Shown: positions 47,810 through 58,001 of the stretch, one piece after another
How the letters are laid out: every line of letters begins with the position of its first letter
How positions within the stretch are numbered: the stretch's first letter is position 1
Source of the DNA: Margaritispora aquatica
Taxonomy: Eukaryota; Ascomycota; Leotiomycetes; Helotiales; Discinellaceae
Reading direction: 5' to 3'
Length of the DNA: 64,000 nt
NCBI GenBank assembly: GCA_007644065.1
Contig: VJWN01000032.1
Location: 186,001-250,000 of the forward strand
The notes under the pieces: model-generated
Told to the model about the DNA's origin: nothing
What the model saw: the letters and a program-made list of their open reading frames with translations, nothing else
Database searches by the model: none
Translations under genes and position numbers: made by a program

Positions 47810-47908
47810 GTGCTCTGTCCACATTGTTTCTAGACGCCCTCGAACAAATGAATTCAAGCACGCGTCTGCCGTTATCCCCGCTCATCAGCTCATGGGAACC
47901 ATCAAGAT

Positions 47909-49303
47909 ATGCCACCACGGATCCGTACCGTCGAAGGTTCATGTTGGGGATGCAAGGAACGCAGGGTGATTTGCGACTTGACTGTCCCTGCATGCGACAA
48001 GTGTGTGAAGGTTGGGCGACGATGCGACTATGGCAAGGTGCGACTCCGTTGGACTGATTGTGTCGCCAGTCGAGGCCGTTTGGCTGGCAAGAAGATACCA
48101 CTTTACCAATCCCAACCACCGATGCAGATGCAGAAGCAAATGCAAATGCAAATGCAGATCATCACAGCACCAGTGTTGAAGAAAACCAATGACCAGCATA
48201 TGCTCTACTTCGAGAAAGAACTCCTCCCTCGATTCAACATATCCAACGCCATGACTCCTCTCGACCTCAAGCTCCTCTCGAAAGACCCCATTCTGCTCCA
48301 GTCAGTAATTGCCGTCGCAAATGCACATGCGGCGTATCGAAGCGCAAACGAGAGCTCTTTGTCTCTGGCGCGTATACAGGATCGCAATAATGCTTTGAAG
48401 CTATTCCGCCAACACCTGATGGGCTCCCATACCAACGAAACGAGCAGCTCGCTATTCATCGCGAATGTCCTCCTCTGCATACTCGACGGGATCGTTGAAC
48501 CTTTGACGGAAAGTTCGGCGGTTTCCGCGCATCTGGTGGGAGGAAAAGCAATACTCAAACAATGGACCAACATGCGGGAGATTTTGCACTTAAAGAACGA
48601 ACTTCCCGTACTTATGCTGTCCATATTCGCCACTATGGATCTCACACATGCCATGTTAATTGGAGATGACCCATATTTCGATGCGACTTCTTGGTCGGAA
48701 TTTGGCGATTGTGAAGCCTGGTGGGGAAATGTAGCTCCGGATGATGACTTCTTGAGGACCATGGCTATCATATCGCAGCTTTCGGCTCTTGGTCACGAAG
48801 CTCGCAATTTTCGAAGTACTGCTTCCATTGGCATTTTATTCTCGATTCAGACTGCTCTCGAGACACCACCAGTGAAGCAATTAGATGTCAAGCCAACTGC
48901 CGAGCAGGCTGGGTGGACGGCTTTCTGTGCAACTTATCGTTTTGCTGCTTCGGTGTATCTTTTCAGAGCACTTAGCGCTTTGGATGTGGATCACCAACTT
49001 GTTCAAAAGGCTGTGTCGGAGTGTATGGAAATCATCGCCGGCAAGGACCTCACTGACAAACTCCATCATTGTATCCTCTTTCCTGTTCTCATCATTGGGA
49101 CGCACTGTCTTCATGAGGAGCAACGAGGTGCAATTCGCAGGAGTCTTGCACGAACATCAAAGTGGCTGTCTTTCGAGGCTTTAAGGTCTATGGAGACGTT
49201 TCTTGAGAAGCGGTGGATGGAGTTAGATACTTCGGAGGCGATGAGAACTTCAAATTGGTGGAAGTTTTATATTGAGATTGCTCATGTGACGTGTTTGTTT
49301 TGA
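47909..49303 (+). CDS. Zn2Cys6 transcription factor, 464 aa
   Basis: A single exon. The N-terminus has a complete binuclear zinc cluster, CX2CX6CX6CX2CX6C, with Cys at 12, 15, 22, 29, 32 and 39 and the basic KERR between the second and third. A Met/Gln run (MQMQKQMQMQMQ) lies near residue 72. From about 100 on the protein reads like the fungal-specific regulatory domain (Fungal_trans_2 type): helical, starting HMLYFEKELLPRF and continuing to the C-terminus. The family binds DNA as nuclear gene regulators, usually at CGG-containing sites. The ATG at 47909 sits just ahead of the zinc cluster. The ammonium transporter lies 1.2 kb downstream on the same strand, but there is no direct evidence that this factor controls it. 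Confidence 0.9.
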   Translation: MPPRIRTVEGSCWGCKERRVICDLTVPACDKCVKVGRRCDYGKVRLRWTDCVASRGRLAGKKIPLYQSQPPMQMQKQMQMQMQIITAPVLKKTNDQHMLYFEKELLPRFNISNAMTPLDLKLLSKDPILLQSVIAVANAHAAYRSANESSLSLARIQDRNNALKLFRQHLMGSHTNETSSSLFIANVLLCILDGIVEPLTESSAVSAHLVGGKAILKQWTNMREILHLKNELPVLMLSIFATMDLTHAMLIGDDPYFDATSWSEFGDCEAWWGNVAPDDDFLRTMAIISQLSALGHEARNFRSTASIGILFSIQTALETPPVKQLDVKPTAEQAGWTAFCATYRFAASVYLFRALSALDVDHQLVQKAVSECMEIIAGKDLTDKLHHCILFPVLIIGTHCLHEEQRGAIRRSLARTSKWLSFEALRSMETFLEKRWMELDTSEAMRTSNWWKFYIEIAHVTCLF

Positions 49304-50501
49304 ACAAGCATCTTTGGGGTTGAGATATCCTAGATGGTTTTCAATGAGCATGTTCGGTGCAATATGTACTGTACAGGAGGAGAGTGCAAGCTTCATGAAT
49401 ATTGTAAAGATATCAGGTCGCTAAAAGCAAATAAGGCGGATTCGCGCAAACTCAATACGGAGAAGGGTTGGAAGGATATAAGTTTTGCAAGCCGATAGAA
49501 TCAAATGGCCGGAACAGCATGCTCAATCGAGCATATGCAGGTTGGATTAGGGATGAGGATGGAAGGAAGGAAATGGGGGGATTTATCATGAAGCGTATAC
49601 CCATGTTCAGCGATTCTAGGTACGGTACGGACACAATTATTTTGGCGTTTGGACAGTTGTGTAACCCTAACTATCATAGCGGTACGTATGCTTGACTGGT
49701 CAGTACAAGGCTTTGATGTTAGAGTATATATATTGAACTATTCTTCTCTGATTCGCCTTCCTAGTTGTGTGTACAATCATTTTCATTCATGCACAACACA
49801 TTTCGGAGATATTCCTGACTACCTATTTCACTGCATGCAATTTCATATAACATGGGACGATACCTTACATTGACCAAGAGAGATAGCTCTTATAGCATCT
49901 AGCTGCACCAGCTCTTGATTGCTCATGATTGGTTTCATTGATACAGTGCGAATGGTGCTGTATGCATGCATGCAGGTCATTTCTTCTTTACCCCATTCTT
50001 GAGTTCCTCCTCTTACAGAATCCATGGCCGGCAGTCAATAGCTGTGTAACGTACGTACGCACGCAACGGACACTTGCGCATTGGTACAGTATCACATTGT
50101 ACGATTTGTACGTTACCTTGTTTACTCGAAGTACGGAATGGATTCCACTGCCCAACTGGAGAATATGGCCTTATCAATTGCCTATTTGGGACCAGTCTTC
50201 CCTCCGTTCACCAATCAGCTCTTTCAGCCTCAAGTCAGAGCACAATCTCACAGCTTGGATAGGATAAGATGAGCGATAAGAAGCCACTTTTGACTGAGCA
50301 ACACAAGGCATGTGAGTTGATTTACCTAAGATACTGCAGAGAGAGACCTTGGTGAGCTCGACTTTGAGTTCACTGCTTGATGTTTTGTATTCTCTTTTAC
50401 ATTTGACGCATTCTTTTCGTGGTTGTCCAATGATACCGCCAGCCTCTTTTGGTTCTAACAGTGCGTTTTGATCTAGATTTAGAGACACGGCCGTGTTCAT
50501 C
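49304..50501. other. intergenic, 1.2 kb, promoter region of the ammonium transporter
   Basis: Separates the regulator from the transporter. It carries the GATA cluster at 50258-50280. A minus-strand open frame at 50174-50503 overlaps this promoter and the first exon and is not believed. Confidence 0.6.
50258..50280 (+). promoter_or_regulatory. cluster of three GATA motifs
   Basis: GATA at 50258-50261, GATAAG at 50263-50268 and GATAAG at 50275-50280, about 220 bp upstream of the ammonium transporter start. GATA factors of the AreA/Nit2 family activate nitrogen-uptake genes by binding HGATAR, often in close pairs. This is a motif match only. Confidence 0.5.
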
Positions 50502-52175
50502 ATGACGGCTTTAGCTTCAGGTGTCTTGAAGGCTTGGGAGTCATGTGATTTAACTGATACTGTAAGTTCAATGTGAGATGGCAGTAGTTGTAAGGTAGTT
50601 GCTGCTATGTTTATATTTCTTAAGCATGAGCAAACTCTCCTGAACGCTTTCTACTTTCAATTGATACTCTCGTACTCCCAACGCTCAAAAACAAACACTA
50701 ATACACCACCTAGCTCTTCGTCCTAATATGCACCGTCCTCTGCTGGCCCATAATCCCCGCCGTCGGGCTCGCCTACTCAGGCTACAGCCACCGCCTGAAC
50801 TCCATGGCGGCTTTCATCCCCTCCCTCCTCGTCATCGCATGCTGCTCCATCCAGTGGTTCGTGGTCGGCTACACGCTCGCGTACGGTGACGGCGGCGGCA
50901 TCATTGGTGATCTGAAGTATGCGTTTCATCACGGTGTTTTGGCCGATCCCGTCGGCACGATTCCTGCTATCTTGTTCAGCGAGTTTCAATTGGTTTTTGA
51001 GGCTACGGTTTGTGCGATCGCTGTTGGAGGGTTCTGTGAGAGGGGGAGGACAGTGGCGATTGTGCCATTTATCTTCGTAAGTTGACTAACTACTCCTCTC
51101 CATGTTTCTCGCTTAATTCCTAAATACTAATTCTGTACACAGATGTGGTCGACATTCATCTACTGCCCCCTAGCCCATATGGTCTGGTCCGAAAACGGCT
51201 TCCTCTCCCGCCTCGGCGTCCTCGATTTTGCAGGCGGAACACCAGTTCACATCTGCTCCGGTGCTACCGCAACAGCCCTCTCCATCTACCTCTCGTACCC
51301 ACTGTTCCGCTCTCGTCGCTCCACCCTTCGCACGCCCTCCCACCTCAAACTCCACCGCCCAGGGAATAGTATGTCCCAACTCCTGGCACTCGTCATCATC
51401 TGGAATGCCTGGCTCGCTTTCGACGCTGGCACGACGCTCGCGTTGAACTTCAAGAGTATCATGGCCATGTGCGTTACGAACTTGTGCGCCTCGGCTGGCG
51501 CGCTGACTTGGGCAGGGCTGACGTACTACGAGACGGGGCGGTGGTCGCTGGACTCTACATTCATGGGCGCCATCGCGGGTCTGGTGATGATCACCCCCGC
51601 GGCGGGGTTCATTGACCTCCCGACTTCATTCGCATTTGGTGTTCTAGGTGCAACGGTATGTCGACAGGCTTTACGGCTCAAGTCGACTAAATTGGCTGCG
51701 AGGTGGCGATGGGTCGATAATGGCGATACGTTCGCTACGCACTGCGTTGGTGGGGTCTTAGGGACGCTTTGCACGGGGTTGTTTGCTAGACAGGAGGTCG
51801 CGGCGTATGATGGGTGGACGGAGGTAAGGGGCGGTGCGGTCTTCGATGGGAACTGGGGTCAAGTCGGTGTGCAGTTACTTGAGGCGTGCGTGGGGTTCGT
51901 GTGGAGCTTCGTGGGGACTTATGCAATTGTTGCGTTGATTGATTGTGTGCCTGGGTTAGAGGTTTTGGCAACTGATGAGTGAGTGCTTTTCCTTCTCTTG
52001 TGTTTTTCTGAGGCATGTTTGAGTCTGCAGAGTGGATTGGTTGCTGACTTGATGTAGTGATATCATGATGGGTATGGATGCTGCTGAGATGGAAGAGACG
52101 TTTGATGGGCCGCAGGAAGACTATAGTCCTCAGGATTGGTTCGAGCAGCCTAGTCCTTTGGATTCTTCGGAGTGA
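50502..52175 (+). CDS. ammonium transporter (AMT/MEP family), 458 aa
   Basis: Four exons: 50502-50561, 50714-51076, 51143-51978, 52058-52175. All are GT-AG and in phase; 459 codons with stop. The short first exon ends just before the first membrane helix (LFVLICTVLCWPI). The protein has the many hydrophobic helices of the Amt/MEP/Rh family. The pore twin histidines are present: His177 in DFAGGTPVHI and His341 in DTFATHCVGG, where most relatives have HGVGG-like sequence. The helix end ITPAAGFID and the C-terminal signature DIMMGMDAAEM, part of the cytosolic regulatory tail, are also present. It conducts ammonium across the plasma membrane. The GATA cluster upstream suggests nitrogen repression control. 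Confidence 0.9.
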
Positions 52176-54127
52176 TGTGCAAAGAAGGGCTAAAGAGGCG
52201 AGAGTTGGTTTAGCGAGGTTTCGTGTTGAGCTAAGTAAGATACACACTTACACATAAGCAGGTTGTGGTCATTCAGCAACTAAGAACATTTGAGGTGTTA
52301 ATGTAAAATGGGAGGTCGTTTTTGTCAATAAATTAACCGAAATGTATAATGTCGAAGTGTACAGCTGCTTGGTTCGTCTCAATATAGTCCGGGCCATTTT
52401 AAGACTACTCATGACTAGCCTCTCAACGCCTTGCTAGCATTAAGGCCCTAGAAGCTTTGAACTCAAATGAATAACTAGTTTGCCCTAACACACCTGCCCA
52501 CTATCTCGTGGCTGCAGTTTTTTTCTAGAAAACACGCATCTCATCCTACAGGACTCGAGACGCCTTCCATCCTTCCTTAGCACCATCCTCATCTAGACTG
52601 CCGATCAGCCACGAAGCAACTTGACGTTGCCCTATCTTGCACACGCACACATTCTACCAGGTAGAGTTGTACCTAAGCTCTCGTATCTCGAATCCTCCCC
52701 CTTCCAACTTCAAACACGCACACGTGATACCCCTGTCTCCACCAGCTCATCCATACCACCCCATACTCACCCAAGCGAATTCTGGCCCGAATAGCATCCC
52801 AATCCAGCTAGCGCACCAACAACATGGGGCGAGCGCCTTATGCAATGGAGCGTAAAACCTAACCAATGATTGAATTTGATAGCATCGTTGCATATGAACT
52901 GCACTTGTATGGAGGGTACACTCGTGGCCGGATTGGCTAGGTCCAACACGGTAATTCTTTCCCTTGGGAATCGGAGGCTTCAAAGCTGCCTGCAGTTTGT
53001 GAAAGTTGGGATTCTAATTCGGAATGTGGGGTTGCAGTGCAGTGCAAAAATGGTGTTGGTGATTGGATTGGATGAAGAGCTTAATACTTATGGTGAGTTG
53101 GTGTATGAAGCTTGGTACAGTACATACGGCATACATTTGAGCTGAGCTAGTGACTGATATCTATCCGACTTTGGAGCTTGTGAAGCTTTTAGGAGCAGAA
53201 GGGAGGAACCGAACACGCCAAACTCTTTCTTCTAGCATCAAGACAGGAGTCAGGATGGGACGAAGGCGGAGTGGCTGTTACCGACGGGCAGATAACTCTG
53301 CTTGAGAGACACAACGGTACGGCACCGCAGAACACCCCCTCACCCCATATCCAACATATTCTATCGGCAAGGGTCTGCGGGAGTGGAGAGTGGTGGTGGT
53401 GGTGGTGGTACAGCACTACTTTCGAGCACCTATTGTTTTCGGTACCAATGCTTTATCTTTATGGCAATCTAGCAATCTACCTATCTACCATGGTATCTTT
53501 GGGGGAAGAAGGGGATCGGGTTTCCTGATAAAGAGAAGTGCTATCGCTCATCTCATTCTTAGTTTATTATATCTTGATTTGTGGTTTACTTGCTGCTGCA
53601 TTCTTGTTTAGATGCACTGCTCTGTACTATACCTTCACAAACCCACTGCTCCTCTGTTTACTGGCTACATCTAACTTGTCTGTATTGTTCGATTTGGTGC
53701 TTCTATTTATCATCGTTTGCAATTGGGTATTTGCCGTGCTGCACCGCCGTAGATCAAAGTGCCGTTCTCCATTGCTCGGCACACAGTACTACTGTATTGT
53801 ACTCCCAGTCAAAGTCGTCCTTTCTGTTGTACAAAGGTACAAGCAAGGAGATTGGTTCTCACCAGTAAGATTACCTACCTTGGTTGGGCATATCACGTGC
53901 CTTGTCTCAACAGCTGAATTCAGCCTCAAAAGGTCTTGAGTCTCAATCATACATCGACACACTCATCGTCGTCGTCGTCGTTGTCTACTGGGGAGAGGTT
54001 GTGGTGATCCAGTTCGTTAAAACTCGTTGTTCACCATCGACTACGCATCGCGGCACTCCATCAACAGAGCTCTACTTCAACGGCTCAAACCCCCTTTTAA
54101 TCGAGCCCCTCCTCAACTACCACCAAA
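52176..54127. other. intergenic, 1.95 kb
   Basis: Between two plus-strand transporters. A GGT repeat lies at 53391-53409. Small plus-strand frames (53538-53939 and others) are hydrophobic and Cys/Leu-rich, without protein-like pattern. The last ~200 bp should be the promoter of the permease. No gene is seen. Confidence 0.6.
53391..53409. repeat. (GGT)n microsatellite
   Basis: Six GGT/TGG triplets in intergenic DNA. Confidence 0.85.
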
Positions 54128-56088
54128 ATGGACACCTCCTCCCTCTCCAAACACACCTCCACTCCTCCCCCCACCGACATCGAGAAAGACACCCATCCTT
54201 ACGCCTCAGGCACGACACATGAACTTGACTCCCTCACAGTCCTAGGATACACGCCCGAGCTACGTCGCAATCGATCGCTCTTCACATTACTCTTCCAAAC
54301 GCTTGCTATTGCTGCTATTCCCTTTGGCGAGGGTGGACCGTTCATTGTTGCTATCTTTGGTGGTGGGCAGTTGAGCATTTTCGTAGGATGGCTGATGGTG
54401 CTTGTGCTGGATGAGTGTGTTGCGTTGAGCTTGGGGGAGTTGGCGAGTCGGTATCCAACTAGTGCTGGGCCTTACTGTGAGTTCTCTTTGTTTCTCTATC
54501 ACGAGTTTGAGATGTACGCGTAATTTTGGATCGGCATGTGAATAGTCTTGTACAACTGGAGATCTTTAGTTGAGATGCACCTGACTAGTCTTGTGCATTC
54601 AAATTCTCGTATCACGATCAAGTCCTTCCGAGCTCTGCTAATCCGTCCCCAGATTGGTCCTTCCAAATCGCCAAGTCGAATAAAACAGTCCTCTCCTTTA
54701 TCACGGGTTGGATCTGGCTCATTGGCAACTGGACCATCACTCTTTCTGTGAATTTCGGCTTTGCATCGCTCGTCGCGGCTACCATCTCTATCTATCATGA
54801 AGACTTCGTTGCGACTAGCTGGCAATTGCTACTCATTTTCTTTGCTATTTGTTTGATCACGTTGGTGATTTGTACTTTTGGAAATAACTTTTTGCCGATG
54901 GTTGATAGTGAGTAATGAACATTCTAATTTCTCATGATAAGCAAGACCTTGGCAGGGTCGCGTATACTAGATCGATACAATGCTAATATTATCTAGCTAT
55001 ATGTGCTGCATGGACAGCAGTATCGATCCTCGTCATCTTGATCGCTCTCTCTGTGAAAGCAGAAGCAGGTCGACATAGTGCAGCTTATGCACTCGGTCAC
55101 TATGACACCAGTTTTGCAGGATGGGGTAAGTCATTCCCTCCTCATATACAAAGAACTGTCTAACACACCTTTTCCAACCATAGGCGGATTCACATTCTTC
55201 ATCGGCCTCCTACCAGCCGCATACACCTTCTCCGCAATCGGCATGATCGCCTCAATGGCCGAAGAAGTCGACGACCCCGCCATCAAAGTGCCCCGCGCAA
55301 TGTCCCTCTGTGTTCCCATCGGCGGTCTCGCAGGCCTCTTCTTCATCCTCCCTATCTGCGTCACCATGCCTCCTCTCGAAGACGTCATCACAGCCCCCGC
55401 TGCCCAAGCCATTCCCTATATCTTCCACGTCGTGATGGGCACTCCGGGCGGTGGTCTTGCTCTCACTTTCCTCGTCCTCGCCGTCACCATGTTTTGCTCC
55501 ATCTCTATCACGGTCGCGGCATCGCGGTGCACATGGGCGTTCGCAAGAGATGATGCCATTCCTGGCGCCAAGTTCTTCGCGAAAGTCAACCCCACGCTTA
55601 AAATCCCCATGAATGCCCTCATCCTCGTGACAATCGTGGAAATGCTCCTTGGCCTCATCAACCTCGGCTCCACCTCCGCATTCACGGCCTTTGTGTCCGT
55701 GGGTGTGATCGCACTATCTGTCTCATATGCCATCCCGATCGCGCTGTCTTTGCTGTGGAATAAGCGAGTGGAGGTCAGCCAGGCGAAGTGGAACTGTGGG
55801 CGAGTTGTGGGACCGATCGTCAACGTCGTGGCATTGTGCTGGATTGCGTTTGAGGTCGTCTTGTTTAGCATGCCGACTGCGTTGCCGGTCACGGCGATTA
55901 GTATGAATTATGCAAGTGTGGTGTTGGTGGGGTTCATGGCGATGAGCGCAGGGTGGTATTTTGCTTATGCGAGGAAGGGTGAGTTGGATTATTTCTTTCT
56001 CTTTTCACATAAAGGTCATTTGGTCATTAGGGGCAACAGCTAACTCAAAAAAGTTTACAAAGGACCTCCAGCTTCTGATGGGTTGTAA
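54128..56088 (+). CDS. APC-family permease (choline/amino-acid transporter type), 520 aa
   Basis: Five exons: 54128-54476, 54653-54907, 54997-55125, 55184-55978, 56054-56088. All junctions are GT-AG and keep phase, giving 521 codons with stop. The last exon is only 12 codons and ends YKGPPASDGL, the typical end of fungal choline/GABA-permease-like proteins; this decided the final intron over a read-through frame. The protein starts with a ~55-residue hydrophilic tail, then about twelve membrane helices, with the APC features PFGEGGPF in the first helix region, ELASRYPTSAGPYY, and MAEEVDDPAIKVPRAM. Substrate (choline, GABA, other amines or amino acids) cannot be told from sequence. It lies in the same orientation as the ammonium transporter. 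Confidence 0.88.
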
Positions 56089-56606
56089 AATATTACCTAA
56101 GTGCTTGGACATACGTTCCAAGGAAATCTGTCGAGCGTTGAGAGAGCTCGAGTCGTGATAGTGAACAACGTAAGCGAGGACTTACTTTACGAAGTGGAAT
56201 ACATGGAATTGTAGGCTGAAGAGAGGAGAAAATACCCATTGGATTTGTACAATCGTACTGCGTTTTCTATTTCATTTCCAAATATTAACAAATTCTAAGC
56301 AACCATACTTTGCGATACTACGAGTGTGTGCTTTCTCGTCAGATACCTGAGAATACAGCGTCTCAATTCAGTTGAATACCTAACTCAATCCATGTTTCAT
56401 CATTGCCATCTCTAAGGATATATGAAGGATAAGGAATGAATAATCTTTGATAAGCGAGATTCTGGTGCGAAATAAAGTTTAGTCCATACTGGCTTGGAAG
56501 CAGAAGAAATGGGTGTCCATAACTTTTCGAGACGTGAGTAGCTAGTCCTCAACCGGGCCGTGAACACTCTGAAAAAATTCACATAGTTAAAAAACAAGAG
56601 TCAATT
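56089..56606. other. intergenic, 518 bp
   Basis: Convergent 3' ends of the permease (plus) and the 414-residue protein (minus). It should hold both terminators. Nothing else is seen. Confidence 0.6.
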
Positions 56607-57851
56607 TCATGCTACTTCATCACACTCCCTATCTTCAGTCTTCCACCCTTCATCGTCCTCCTTAAACCCACCAGGCATACTCCCTTTGCATAATCCTTCC
56701 ACCTCTACCCTTTTCCTGCTCTTGGCCAATAAACCTTCCCCTTTAATGGAATCTTGGACATCGACAGCAGTAACGGAGGAGTGGGACCCATGACTACGAT
56801 TCCGCGGTTTGCGACTGTCGAGTTTTTGCTGGACTTTGAGGAAATCGCGGAAGTAAGGGCTTTGTGATTCATGTCGGTGATCTAGTTCTCGGTGGCTTGG
56901 TCCCTGGCGGTCTGGTTCCTGCTGGTCTTTATCCAATGCAGTTTTGATTTCGTTTACATGTACATCCTGTGATTGTGATGGTTGGCTTACATTCCCAGCG
57001 ATTGTGTTTTGTGATGTACTCCTGCTTTGGGCTGCATTCTCCTCATACTCTTCAATTCTCCCTACACCATCTCCAGTGGCTTGCAGCAACTCCCCACTTC
57101 GCACGGATGAATTTTCGATACTATCAAGATCTTGATCCATGTTGATCTCACCATTCTTCAAAGTCGCAGCCATCCCTTCTTCACAAGTGGCGGACCGACG
57201 ATCTGCATCAGCATGCGATATTGCCCCAACAGTCATAGAAGCAACCGTAGTACTCAGAGTGACACTGCTGTCAGCATCGCTCAAAAGATTATCAGGCGTG
57301 CTTGATCTTGATTGAGGAAACTGACATGGCAAGTGTATATGAGGTGAAGTTTGTTGCTTGTCTATTGGAGTGCGTGTTTGAGCCTTGTTCAAAGCCAAAG
57401 CGGTTGTAAGGCCAGGGGGTGGATGAGGTGCGCAGTTGCTTGAAGATGTGATTACTACAGGCTGGCGTTGGTAGTCTTCTTGTTTCAGGTTCTTGTTCTG
57501 ATTCGAGAGTAGTGAGCTTAGGCTGCCGGTCTTGAAATTCTTGTGTTTCGGTGATGAAATTGTTGTTGCATTGTTTCCTTTGGTGGGTGTGCTTTCAAGA
57601 GGTGCTGTACGTAACTCTAGATCTGCTCTCCCATTTGAGGAGTGAGAATCACTCATTAGGTTGCTCATGCCAACTTGTTCACAATCCTGCTGCCCTCCAC
57701 AAATTTCGCCTCTCAATCCTTCCTCCTTACAAAGCGAGTCTTTCCCCTCGATTCTAGCAATCTTCACTGATGTATTTCCCACTCTAAGTTGGCCGCATAG
57801 GGAACCATCGACATTTATAATATTCGCTGATCTCACTTTAGTCTCATGCAT
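56607..57851 (-). CDS. hypothetical disordered protein, 414 aa
   Basis: A single frame of 414 residues, hydrophilic and rich in Ser, Gln, Asp and Thr, without membrane segments. The only feature of note is a basic C-terminal third: SPYFRDFLKVQQKLDSRK followed by RNRSHGSHSS and KSRKRVEVEG, which could include a nuclear localisation signal. I tested whether it is the 3' part of the gene starting at 59991, but no splice acceptor keeps the frame, so I treat it as separate. I do not recognise the family; it could be restricted to close relatives. Confidence 0.55.
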   Translation of the reverse strand: MHETKVRSANIINVDGSLCGQLRVGNTSVKIARIEGKDSLCKEEGLRGEICGGQQDCEQVGMSNLMSDSHSSNGRADLELRTAPLESTPTKGNNATTISSPKHKNFKTGSLSSLLSNQNKNLKQEDYQRQPVVITSSSNCAPHPPPGLTTALALNKAQTRTPIDKQQTSPHIHLPCQFPQSRSSTPDNLLSDADSSVTLSTTVASMTVGAISHADADRRSATCEEGMAATLKNGEINMDQDLDSIENSSVRSGELLQATGDGVGRIEEYEENAAQSRSTSQNTIAGNVSQPSQSQDVHVNEIKTALDKDQQEPDRQGPSHRELDHRHESQSPYFRDFLKVQQKLDSRKPRNRSHGSHSSVTAVDVQDSIKGEGLLAKSRKRVEVEGLCKGSMPGGFKEDDEGWKTEDRECDEVA

Positions 57852-58001
57852 TTTTGCTAAGCTCTCTTGAGATTCATCTCGCTTTACAGTGTTGTTGTGA
57901 GGTGCTGGCTTACCTGCTGTCCATCAGCATTTATGAATCGCTATGAGGTGGGTGCCTTTGGGCTTGGGGTCTCTCACGTGGAACTATGCGTGTTTGAACT
58001 T

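Larger units (their letters stand above)
43740..47908. other. gene-poor 4.2 kb
   Basis: Between the tail-anchored protein and the Zn2Cys6 regulator. It holds a possible relic at 44678-46563 and, near 47280-47400, a C/T-rich stretch with repeated TCTCACCCA words. The last ~150 bp are the promoter of the regulator. No other gene is convincing. Confidence 0.5.

Noticed and set aside
50174..50503. Minus-strand frame of 109 codons upstream of the ammonium transporter.
   Set aside because: It overlaps the promoter and GATA cluster, and no homologous pattern is seen.
51786..52247. Minus-strand frame of 153 codons opposite the ammonium transporter.
   Set aside because: His/Thr/Pro-rich shadow of a well-supported gene.
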